Source: an uncultured Planctomycetaceae bacterium
GTDB taxonomy: Bacteria > Planctomycetota > Planctomycetia > Pirellulales > Pirellulaceae
DNA length: 12,684 nt
Reading direction: 5' to 3'
Assembly: GCA_903927685.1 (NCBI GenBank)
Contig: CAIYOB010000274.1
Span: 1-12,684 of the forward strand
The position numbers were made by a program, and so were the translations under genes. Position 1 is the stretch's first letter. Every line of letters begins with the position of its first letter. Under the pieces are notes generated by a model that saw nothing but the letters and a program-made list of their open reading frames with translations, was not told where the DNA came from and made no database searches. Shown here piece by piece: positions 5,997-12,684 of this stretch.

Positions 5997-8900
5997 TCAC
6001 GGGGCCGCATGAATCAGTGTGGCCGCTTGACGGCGGAGGATTTCGGGGACCAGCCAGTCGTGCTGAACGACTTCCGCCGAGGCCGGCAACGGGCCGTTGT
6101 AGTCGGCGGTTCCGAGCGTGCGGAGTTCGGCGGGGATCTGGGCCTCGGCTTGCGCCAGCGACTGGACGGCCTGCTCGTGCTGCCCCAACTGCTGCTCAGC
6201 CATCGCTCGGACGACCAGGGCCAGCGTGCCTGGCTGGGTGTTGAAACTCGGCAACTGCCGGACCCACTCGATTGCGTCGCCGTAGTTTCCTTCCCGGTAG
6301 GAGATCAGCGCGGCACAGGCCAGGAACCAGGGGCGGAAATGTTCCCAGCGGGGACTCGCCGTGCCGTCGCGCAGCACCTGCAGCGGCAACTCGCCCAAGG
6401 CTAAGCTGCCGGGCAGCAGCAAAGTCGTCTTGCAGACCGAGTCGGCGATGTCGGCCTCGGTCGTGCCGCGGAACTGGTCGCACATGGCTTGGCACAGTCG
6501 CTGGTACTGCGGCTGGTCCCCGGCCATCAGCAGGGCGGAAGCGGCGATGGCCCAGGGGAATCGGCTGGTGGGGTTGAGCTTCACGACCTGTAGATAGTCG
6601 TCGGCACTTTCGCGCCAGCGGCCCAGGCCGGCCAGCAACTGTCCGCGCTCATGGAACAGCGAGACGGCCCGGGGATCGGCCTCGATGGCCTTGGCCAGCC
6701 GGGCCAAGTCTGCCGCAGCGGCTGCCTGGCCGACCAAGGACGCGACGCGACGCGGGTCCTGTCCGCCGATCGTGGTCAGGACTTCGGTCGCCAGCCGCTG
6801 CCATTCTGGACGGAGGGGCTGTTCGCCCAAGCGTGCGAGAAACCGCTCGCACGATTCTCGCGCGGCCGGCAGCTGGCCCAGTTTCTGCTGGGCGATGGCC
6901 CGCAGGAGGCAGCAACTCGCGGCGGCCGGGGCATCTTCGCGGACCGCCTCGAGGGTTGTGATCGCACGCTCCGCCTGGCCTACGATCAGCCAAGCGGCCG
7001 CCAGCCGCGGCAGGCCCGCCAAGGCGTTGTGCTCGACCGCGGCGGGGAGTTGCGCGCACACGTCGGAAGCGTGGGGCTGAGTTGCCAGGAGCACCGACGC
7101 CAACTGATCGGCGACGACGCCATTGGTCGGATCGGCTTTCCACTGGCCATCGTAAATCCTCTGCAGGTGCTGCCGGTCGCCTTGGGCGGCCTGCTCATCG
7201 CCCGTGCGTTCGTAGACCCGCAGTCGCAGAACCAGGTCGCGAACGCTGTCCGGATCCGCCTCCAGCCGCCGGTTGAGGCCGTCCAGTACCTTGCCGGATC
7301 CCGCCCGCACGTAACCCTGGAAGGCGTCCCAGAGGAGGAGTCGGCCATCGGCGCTTGCGGACGCCAGGCACAGTCCGTCGGGACTCCACGCGACGGAGTT
7401 CACGTCGACCGAATGACCCTTCAAGACAATCAGTTGGGCGCCCGACTCCGCGTCCCAGACACGCACGGTGTGGTCCTTCCCGCCCGAAGCGACCCGACTG
7501 CCGTCGGGACTCCAGCTGACGGTCATCACTTCATCGGTGTGACCGATCAGCGTTCGCTGTTCCTTGGCCTCCGCCGCGTCGAAGATGTGAATCATGCGAT
7601 CCATGCAAGCGAGCGCCACGCGACGGCTGGCGGGATCCCAGGCAATGGCGTAAATCCAGCGGAAGGTGTGGTCGCCCGGCAGGCGGCCGAGCAGCTGGCC
7701 GGTGTTGGCATCCACGATCGCGGCGGTCACCCAGCCGCCACATGCCAACCGCGTTCCATCAGGGCTCCAACGGAGGCTGCCGGCAAAATCCCCGTCGAGT
7801 TTGGCAACCCACAACTCCTCGCCTGTCGCTGTGCTGAACGCACGCAAGACCGACTGTTCTCCATCCGCTCGACTGAACGCCGAGGTCGCAAGGCGGGTCC
7901 CGTCGGGACTCAAATCGAGCGCCCGCACCTCGGCGTCAAGGTCCTGAATCACAAGCCGTTCCTGCCAGCTCTGATCGTCAAACAGGACCGTCGCCTTTTC
8001 GCGCCGAACGGCGATGATGTGGGACGCGGGATGCCAGGCGATGCTGGGCGAAAAAATGGATATCGCTCCCGCCTGCGGTCCGTTCAGTCGTCCGTCCGTC
8101 TGCAAGGCGTCGACGTCGCAGGTGGCCACCCCACTGCCACCTTGCAGGGCAAGGATTGACCCGTCCTGGTTCCAGGCGACCGATCGCAGGTCCGAGACTG
8201 GGGACGACACGATTTCCGGATTGCGTCTTGCCGGCCAGTCCCAGACCTTGAGCGTGCCGCTACCCACCGTGGCCAATCGCTTGCCGTCGGGGCTCCAATC
8301 CACATCCAGCACCCAGTCGGTGTGCCCGCGGAGTGTCGACAACAGCCTTCCGGAAGCGGCATCCCAGATGGAGACAATATTGTCGTCCCCCGTGACAGCC
8401 ACGAACTCGCCGCCGGGACTCCAATCGATATCCCGGTGGTGGGCCGAGTGCCCGGCAAGTTCGACCAGGCACGCACCATCGGCGGCCGAGAGGATCTGGG
8501 CCCCGGTGCCCGCAATCACCGCCAGACGTTTTCCATCCGGGCTCCAGCACGTCCCCCAGCCGGGATGCGTCCATAGCCTGGCGCCGGTGGTCGCGTCAAA
8601 GACGGCCTCGATGGCGGCCACTTGCGGCGATTGGGGATTCCAGCACGCCCGCGCTTCCCGCCCGCCCGTTCCCTGTCGGAGGACGGCTCGACCCGTCGCC
8701 GCATCCCAAATGACCAGTTCGCCGCTCGTGCCGGATGAGGAAGCATGCGATGCCAGTTGCACTCCATCGGGACTCCAGCAGACGGAATTCACATCCTCGA
8801 GATCGCTTTGCAGGACCGCCAGTGACTGCCCCGTGGCTGCATCCCAGATCCGGATCGACTTGTCCCGACCGGCCGTAGCGAGCTTCGCGCCGTCGGGACT

Positions 8901-10997
8901 CCAGGCGACTGCCTGGACATAGCCGGTGTGCCCGCCGAACTCCTGGAGCAAGGTCCCCGTCGCGGCGTCCCACACCCTCAAGACATGATCGCGAGCCCCG
9001 CCGGCGATGCGTTGGCCGTCGGGACTCCAAGCGACGCATTCCGCTCCGACACAAGGGATGGTCAGCTGGTCACCGTGCCGAAGCGAATCGAGATAGTACC
9101 ATTCCCAGCCGCGCAGGTCGCGGGCCTCCGGCTCGGGCTTCCATTTCTCGGTAATTTGTCCGATGCGCAGGAGTCCGGTGAAATCCTCCGCCGCTTGACC
9201 GGCCAGATTCATTTCCGCCGCATACAAGGTGGCCTGCAAAACCTTCTCGCGGTCTTCGGCCAGGGTCCGGAGGTGCGATTCCCGTTGTTGGCCCGCCATC
9301 GCCTCCGCGGCGATCCGCTGCTCGGCCTGAGCGAGCTTCGCGTTCTCTCTCGCTAACCGGGCGTTCTCGACGGCTCGGCCTTCCGCCAGCTTCAAGGCCT
9401 CCCGCGTCTTGGCTTCCTCTCGCTGCGAGTCCCGCTGCGCCGCCGCCGCATCGTCCAGGGCGTGCCGCAACCGGATCGTGAAGATCGGTCCCGCGATGTT
9501 CAGCACCAGCAGCGAGCATGCCGCGACGGACAGGGCGGCTGCCAGTCCTCGGTTGCGCCGGGCCCAGCGGCAGATGCGCTCGGGCCACGAGATCCGGCGG
9601 GCCTGGATCGGCTCGTCCGCCAAGAACCGCTGCAGGTCGTCGGCCAGATCCTTGGCCGTCTGGTAACGATGGGCGGGGTCGCGATCGATTGCCTTGTGGA
9701 TGATCGTCTGTAAGTCGCCAGGGATCTGGGGATTGAGTCGGCCCAGGGGTGTGATCTGGGCGTTCATGACCTGGTCGATCAGAGAGCTGCGCTGCGTTTG
9801 GTCGAAAGCCGGGCGAAAGGCTAACAGCTCATACAGTGTCAAGCCCAGGCTGTAGACCTCGCTCCGGGCGTCGGCGCCGCCCTTGAACGTCTCCGGGGCC
9901 ATGTAACGCAGCGTCCCCAGGATATCGCCCGCGTTGGTCAGATCGCGGTCGTCATCCAGTTTGGCCAAGCCGAAATCGGTCACCCACACCGTGCCGCGCA
10001 GGTCCAGCAACAGATTCGCCGGCTTGATGTCGCGGTGCAGGACGCCCTGAGCGTGGGCATAATCCAGCGCGGACGCGACTTGCGCCCCAATCCGGGCCAC
10101 GCTCTCCCAGTAGGTCTGCTTCTTCTTCGCCGGTTCCGCCAGCCCGGGAGCCGCGCCCGGCAAGGCGACGGACGAATCGGACAGGGAAAACGTATCCGAC
10201 AGGCGGCCGGTGGCAGAGGCGGGGCGAGGCGGTGGAAGCGAGCCCTGGTCCGCCGCCAGCGTCACGTCGTCGCCGCCGGTTCTCGGCGGTGCGGCGTCGG
10301 CCGCGGACTCCAGGGTCCCGCTCATCAGCGTGCGGGCGACATCGGCCGCGGACATGACGCGGCGGCTCACCCGCAATTCGCCCGTCTGTGGCGTGCCGGT
10401 CTGCGGGCCTGACTTGGCCTGCAGTCGTTTCAGTTCCTCCAAGACTTCATCCAAAGCCAGGCCCTGAATGAACTGCATCACGTAATAGACCAGGCCGTTG
10501 TTCTCTCCCACGCCGAACACCGGCACGATGTTGGTGTGGTGCAGCCGGGCTGCGGCTCTGGCTTCCCGCTCGAACCGCGAGCGCTGCTTGGGATTGTCGA
10601 GCAATTCCTTGGGCAGGACTTTCAGCGCTACATGGCGCCCCAGCGACACCTGCTCGGCCTCGTACACGATCCCCATTCCACCGCGGCCCACTTCGCGGAT
10701 GATGCGATAGTCGCCCAAGCGCTGGACGGTGAGGCCGCCGAGGGCCGCTGGAGAAGCAGCGCGTGCCGGGACTATGTCTTCGGTCCGTTCGGGCGCCAAA
10801 TCCTCGATCATCGCCAGAGCCGGAAAGACCTCTTCGATTTCCGCGGCATAGTCCGGGTACTTTTCGGCGTACTCGCGGATCCTCGGCCGCTCGCCGCGGC
10901 GAAAACGCTCGACGAACTCCTCGCCCAACTTGCCCACGAACTCAAAACGGGCTTCGGATCCGGACATGGCGACTGACATAAAGCTTGGCTCGTTCAC
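5997..10997 (-). CDS. Giant membrane Ser/Thr protein kinase with 14 WD40 repeats and a TPR-like tail
   Basis: A Hanks-type kinase of 1666 residues. A short N-terminal region (14-65) is of the kind seen before many planctomycete kinases. The kinase domain (about 97-460) is intact: GRGGMG loop 104-109, Lys126, Glu145, HRDIKPAN with Asp323, DFG 341-343, MAPE 366-369. About 105 residues rich in Ser, Thr, Ala and Pro (189-293) are inserted between the hinge and helix E. One membrane segment (about 484-507) is followed by a charged coiled coil (511-590), then a DLRGWEWYYLDSL linker, fourteen WD40-type repeats (about 650-1225) and TPR-like helices (about 1330-1640). The repeats should lie outside the cytoplasmic membrane. 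The GTG start overlaps the sigma factor stop as GTGA, implying translational coupling; GGGA precedes it at 8 nt. Later ATGs at 10979 and 10967 lack ribosome sites. Phosphorylation targets are unknown; the coupled sigma factor is the obvious candidate. Confidence 0.95.
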   Translation of the reverse strand: MNEPSFMSVAMSGSEARFEFVGKLGEEFVERFRRGERPRIREYAEKYPDYAAEIEEVFPALAMIEDLAPERTEDIVPARAASPAALGGLTVQRLGDYRIIREVGRGGMGIVYEAEQVSLGRHVALKVLPKELLDNPKQRSRFEREARAAARLHHTNIVPVFGVGENNGLVYYVMQFIQGLALDEVLEELKRLQAKSGPQTGTPQTGELRVSRRVMSAADVARTLMSGTLESAADAAPPRTGGDDVTLAADQGSLPPPRPASATGRLSDTFSLSDSSVALPGAAPGLAEPAKKKQTYWESVARIGAQVASALDYAHAQGVLHRDIKPANLLLDLRGTVWVTDFGLAKLDDDRDLTNAGDILGTLRYMAPETFKGGADARSEVYSLGLTLYELLAFRPAFDQTQRSSLIDQVMNAQITPLGRLNPQIPGDLQTIIHKAIDRDPAHRYQTAKDLADDLQRFLADEPIQARRISWPERICRWARRNRGLAAALSVAACSLLVLNIAGPIFTIRLRHALDDAAAAQRDSQREEAKTREALKLAEGRAVENARLARENAKLAQAEQRIAAEAMAGQQRESHLRTLAEDREKVLQATLYAAEMNLAGQAAEDFTGLLRIGQITEKWKPEPEARDLRGWEWYYLDSLRHGDQLTIPCVGAECVAWSPDGQRIAGGARDHVLRVWDAATGTLLQEFGGHTGYVQAVAWSPDGAKLATAGRDKSIRIWDAATGQSLAVLQSDLEDVNSVCWSPDGVQLASHASSSGTSGELVIWDAATGRAVLRQGTGGREARACWNPQSPQVAAIEAVFDATTGARLWTHPGWGTCWSPDGKRLAVIAGTGAQILSAADGACLVELAGHSAHHRDIDWSPGGEFVAVTGDDNIVSIWDAASGRLLSTLRGHTDWVLDVDWSPDGKRLATVGSGTLKVWDWPARRNPEIVSSPVSDLRSVAWNQDGSILALQGGSGVATCDVDALQTDGRLNGPQAGAISIFSPSIAWHPASHIIAVRREKATVLFDDQSWQERLVIQDLDAEVRALDLSPDGTRLATSAFSRADGEQSVLRAFSTATGEELWVAKLDGDFAGSLRWSPDGTRLACGGWVTAAIVDANTGQLLGRLPGDHTFRWIYAIAWDPASRRVALACMDRMIHIFDAAEAKEQRTLIGHTDEVMTVSWSPDGSRVASGGKDHTVRVWDAESGAQLIVLKGHSVDVNSVAWSPDGLCLASASADGRLLLWDAFQGYVRAGSGKVLDGLNRRLEADPDSVRDLVLRLRVYERTGDEQAAQGDRQHLQRIYDGQWKADPTNGVVADQLASVLLATQPHASDVCAQLPAAVEHNALAGLPRLAAAWLIVGQAERAITTLEAVREDAPAAASCCLLRAIAQQKLGQLPAARESCERFLARLGEQPLRPEWQRLATEVLTTIGGQDPRRVASLVGQAAAAADLARLAKAIEADPRAVSLFHERGQLLAGLGRWRESADDYLQVVKLNPTSRFPWAIAASALLMAGDQPQYQRLCQAMCDQFRGTTEADIADSVCKTTLLLPGSLALGELPLQVLRDGTASPRWEHFRPWFLACAALISYREGNYGDAIEWVRQLPSFNTQPGTLALVVRAMAEQQLGQHEQAVQSLAQAEAQIPAELRTLGTADYNGPLPASAEVVQHDWLVPEILRRQAATLIHAAP
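7320..9077 (-). repeat. Coding WD40 repeat array with recurring WSPDG codons
   Basis: Fourteen WD40-type units of roughly 40 residues each within the kinase gene. On the plus strand the hallmark appears as a recurring CCGTCGGGACTCCA-like motif (for example near 7377, 7500, 8286, 8890 and 9016). It reads WSPDG on the minus strand and is usually followed by a WDAATG-type strand. Units 1-3, 6-7 and 13-14 are regular. Units 4, 8, 9 and 12 are degenerate (WNPQS, WNQDG, WHPAS, WDPAS). Fourteen blades would make two seven-bladed propellers. Confidence 0.85.
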
Positions 10998-11626
10998 TCA
11001 AAGAATCCCGGCAATTGCTCCAGTAGCGTCCGCAGTCGTTTCAGCGCACGAACATGACGGGCTGTCGCGCCGGATTCCGACATGCCCAGCACGTGGGCCG
11101 TTTCCGCATTGCTCAACTGTTCGAAATGCCGCAGGGCGAGGACCTCGCGATCGACGGGGTCCATCGAGTTCAACACCTCCTGCAGCCTGATCCGCCGTTC
11201 CGCCTTGACCGCGGCCTGAGACGGCGAGCTGAACTTGCCCAACAATTGGGCCGCCAGGGACAGCGAATTCGCCTCGGGCAAGGCCCCGCGATAGATCGAA
11301 ACCTCGCGATTCGCATCGCGCAATTGCGTTCCCAAATGCCGCCGATGCAACTCGGCCAACTTCAGCCCGGTCAATGTCCGCAGCCAGAGATACAAGGGGG
11401 CCTGGGGCGCGGCCAGATAGTCGTCGAGCTTGCCGGCCACTTCGAGAAATGCTTCCTGCAGCACGTCCGACTCATCGATCCGCCCCTGCAAGCGGCGGTC
11501 CAGTCGGAGCCGGACCATCCTCTTTAGCCGAGCCCCGTACTGGGCCAGCAACTCGTTGAGCGCACCCCGATCACCCCGCTTGGCGCGGCTCAATAATTCA
11601 GTCGTGGCAACGTCTTGGTTCTTCAT
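10994..11626 (-). CDS. ECF-type RNA polymerase sigma factor (planctomycete subfamily)
   Basis: Sigma-70 family factor of 210 residues with region 2 (about 11-95) and region 4 (about 145-205) only, so ECF-like. Region 2.2, the core-polymerase contact, reads DESDVLQEAF at 51-60. Region 4 contains MDPVDREVLALRHFEQLS followed by the helix-turn-helix NAETAHVLGMSESGATARHV (173-192). The pattern, including the SSPSQAAVKAE linker at 133-143, resembles the planctomycete-specific sigma-70 subfamilies (TIGR02984-like, from memory). No anti-sigma gene is adjacent. Instead its TGA stop overlaps the GTG of the giant kinase, so the kinase is the likely regulator, as described for other ECF/kinase pairs. The start ATG 11626 lacks a Shine-Dalgarno and is preceded at 2 nt by one arm of an inverted repeat. 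In-frame upstream codons offer no better start. Its target promoters are unknown. Confidence 0.93.
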   Translation of the reverse strand: MKNQDVATTELLSRAKRGDRGALNELLAQYGARLKRMVRLRLDRRLQGRIDESDVLQEAFLEVAGKLDDYLAAPQAPLYLWLRTLTGLKLAELHRRHLGTQLRDANREVSIYRGALPEANSLSLAAQLLGKFSSPSQAAVKAERRIRLQEVLNSMDPVDREVLALRHFEQLSNAETAHVLGMSESGATARHVRALKRLRTLLEQLPGFFE

Positions 11627-11628
11627 CG

Positions 11629-11689
11629 ATACACTGACGGAATCGCGGTGCCGCCAGGAAAACGACGAGAAGCACCGCGCCCAGTGTAT
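11629..11689 (-). promoter_or_regulatory. Nested inverted repeat abutting the sigma factor start codon
   Basis: The outer arms ATACACTG (11629-11636) and CAGTGTAT (11682-11689) are perfect 8-bp complements. Nested inside, CGCGGTGC (11644-11651) and GCACCGCG (11672-11679) are another perfect 8-bp pair around a 20-nt loop, with an internal loop of 7 and 2 nt between the two stems. The outer arm ends 2 nt before the sigma start codon. In mRNA this would form a long hairpin over the ribosome-binding region; in DNA it could be an operator. Function is inferred. Confidence 0.55.
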
Positions 11690-11808
11690 TTAGTGCATTC
11701 GTGACCCGCGACAACGCGCGAGAGACGAGAATTTGAAAAGTTTTTTCTTGCGGGGCATTCAAGCCAATAAGGTCCCAAGAGGAACAACTTCGAAAGTCGC
11801 CGCCAAGC
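11690..11808. other. Intergenic region upstream of the sigma-kinase operon
   Basis: This gap lies between the sigma factor leader and the stop of the ceramidase-like gene, both on the minus strand. An A/T-rich patch at 11729-11749 stands out from the GC-rich surroundings and could act as an UP element for the operon. A weak promoter candidate on the minus strand is TTGTCG (11714-11709) with TAAATA (11692-11687) 16 bp downstream; it reaches only four and three matches and is not convincing. The hexamer GCATTC occurs at 11695-11700 and 11755-11760, exactly 60 bp apart, of unknown meaning. No stem plus T-run terminator for the ceramidase-like gene was found, so read-through into the sigma gene is possible. 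Confidence 0.35.
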
Positions 11809-12684
11809 CTACGGGGCCGGCAGCAAGCGGCGGACCTCGCCGACGATCAAGTCCTCTGTTTCCGGCGCCAGTCGCGTCGGCTGGCCGTAGTAGATCATCG
11901 AGCTGTCCGCCTCGTAACCGCCTTCGCGGAGGATCCGCCGCGAGGCGATATAGCACGGCACATCGTTGGCATAGGCCGTGATCCACAGCCGCGAGGCGTC
12001 GCACTCGTGTGCCAGCCGCAGGGCGTAGTCCACGACCACCTCGCCGCCCAGAAACACCATCGCCAGATCGTCGGCAAAGGTCCAGGTCGCGACCGGATAG
12101 CGGACGCTGGCGGGCAACGCTTCGCCACGATCCAACAAACCCAGGAAGTGCTTCGCACGCATCCCCTGGGAACCGCCGCCCGCAGCCGCCGTTTCCCACT
12201 CGGCTCGGCTGGGCGGCGGTCCCAGCGGCAAGTCGATGTGCTGCAGACGGCAAATCGGCTCGCCGCGGACAGGCTGCAGTTCCCCGCCCAACAATCGCTT
12301 GACTTCGTCCGCCAGCGCCCGGCCGTGCTGGCGGCAGAATTCCAAGGTGCCGCGCGGTTCGGGATTGGCATCGGCGCCGCAACCGATCGTGATCAGGGCG
12401 ACCGCTCCGGCAAAATCGTGTTCGATATCTTCTTGGGCGAACCCCGACCAGTCGCCGCAGACCTGATTGAAATCGCCCCCCAGCGTCGTGCAGTGACACG
12501 CGTAGTTCGCCACGATCGCCAGCGGCTTGCCGGCCGCATCCCGGGCCACCAGGACGGGCAGCTGTTCATCGACGGGACCGTCTGCCTGGACGCCAAATCC
12601 CGTCCACACGCCGTCCTTCAAGACGCGGCGATTGGCCGCGAACGCGACTTGGCCCCGGGCCCAGGCCAGCCGTGCGGGCTGCCG
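11809..12684 (-). CDS. Neutral/alkaline ceramidase-like hydrolase, N-terminus cut by the right edge
   Basis: The C-terminal 291 residues of a protein resembling the N-terminal catalytic domain of neutral/alkaline non-lysosomal ceramidase (PF04734), a zinc amidase that splits the amide bond of ceramide. The frame is open to the window end, beginning within ARLAWARGQVAFAANRRV, so the TTG at 12621 is not a start. Family marks: GPVDEQLPVL; NYACHCTTLGGD with a histidine expected to bind zinc; SGFAQEDIE; GCGADANPEPRG; MVFLGGEVVVDYALRL with the expected glutamate ligand; and the closing YANDVPCYIASRRILREGGYE, matching the NDYxGY...YE pattern with the tyrosine ligand. The C-terminal immunoglobulin-like domain of true ceramidases is absent: the protein stops soon after the catalytic region. 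Planctomycetes carry many such paralogues, and substrates other than ceramide are quite possible. Confidence 0.85.
   Translation of the reverse strand, partial: RQPARLAWARGQVAFAANRRVLKDGVWTGFGVQADGPVDEQLPVLVARDAAGKPLAIVANYACHCTTLGGDFNQVCGDWSGFAQEDIEHDFAGAVALITIGCGADANPEPRGTLEFCRQHGRALADEVKRLLGGELQPVRGEPICRLQHIDLPLGPPPSRAEWETAAAGGGSQGMRAKHFLGLLDRGEALPASVRYPVATWTFADDLAMVFLGGEVVVDYALRLAHECDASRLWITAYANDVPCYIASRRILREGGYEADSSMIYYGQPTRLAPETEDLIVGEVRRLLPAP

Noticed and set aside
6651..8159. A 502-codon open frame on the plus strand inside the kinase gene
   Set aside because: It mirrors the WD40/TPR coding sequence, shows no recognisable domain, and has no ribosome site.
7370..9030. Regularly spaced 14-nt repeats resembling a CRISPR-like or other array
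   Set aside because: The spacing of about 120-130 nt and its frame correspond to WSPDG codons of WD40 repeats in an uninterrupted coding sequence; there are no spacers.
11707..11750. CGCG-ACAA-CGCG hairpin followed by a run of six T as a plus-strand terminator
   Set aside because: The stem is only 4 bp and lies about 20 nt from the T-run, and no plus-strand gene precedes it.

Overview
The window is GC-rich chromosomal DNA, almost certainly from a planctomycete. The reasons are an ECF-type sigma factor translationally coupled to a giant membrane Ser/Thr kinase with WD40 and TPR repeats, a secreted DUF2961/GH172 enzyme beside a sugar porter, a ceramidase-like enzyme, and a 247-residue protein that I recall as a conserved family of unknown function in this phylum. 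No transposase, phage gene, CRISPR array, tRNA or rRNA was seen, so this looks like a core chromosomal region. Species-level identity cannot be read from the sequence.

Layout, left to right. Minus strand: the first codons of a gene cut by the left edge (1-38) and an SGNH/GDSL lipase-type hydrolase (128-769). A divergent intergenic region (770-1013) with several GC-rich inverted repeats follows. Plus strand: a two-gene operon of a secreted GH172-type glycoside hydrolase (1014-2123) and an MFS sugar porter (2159-3595). This convergently meets, 4 bp apart, a minus-strand pair made of an Ogt/MGMT-type DNA repair methyltransferase (4510-5082) and an unrecognised lipoprotein (3600-4499). Ogt is divergent from the 247-residue planctomycete protein (5244-5987). 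The 161-bp gap between them carries a near-consensus promoter and probably overlapping divergent promoters. That protein converges, 9 bp apart, on the 1666-residue kinase (5997-10997, minus). The kinase is coupled by a GTGA overlap to the sigma factor just upstream (10994-11626). Upstream of the sigma factor is a 182-bp gap with a nested inverted repeat ending 2 nt before the start codon. The right edge holds a neutral/alkaline ceramidase-like enzyme, cut at its N-terminus (11809-12684, minus).

How the genes work together. The GH172 enzyme probably releases a sugar from a furanoside-type glycan outside the cytoplasm and the neighbouring porter imports it. Ogt and the lipoprotein are co-transcribed but have no evident functional link. 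The sigma factor and kinase form a signalling module in which the repeat-rich half of the kinase probably senses or scaffolds outside the cytoplasmic membrane and the kinase domain acts on cytoplasmic targets, plausibly including the sigma factor itself. The most promising items for follow-up are this module (hairpin at the sigma start, Ser in the sigma region 2.2 acidic motif, long insert in the kinase domain), the divergent promoter region, and the sugar porter whose substrate pocket departs from the canonical pattern.
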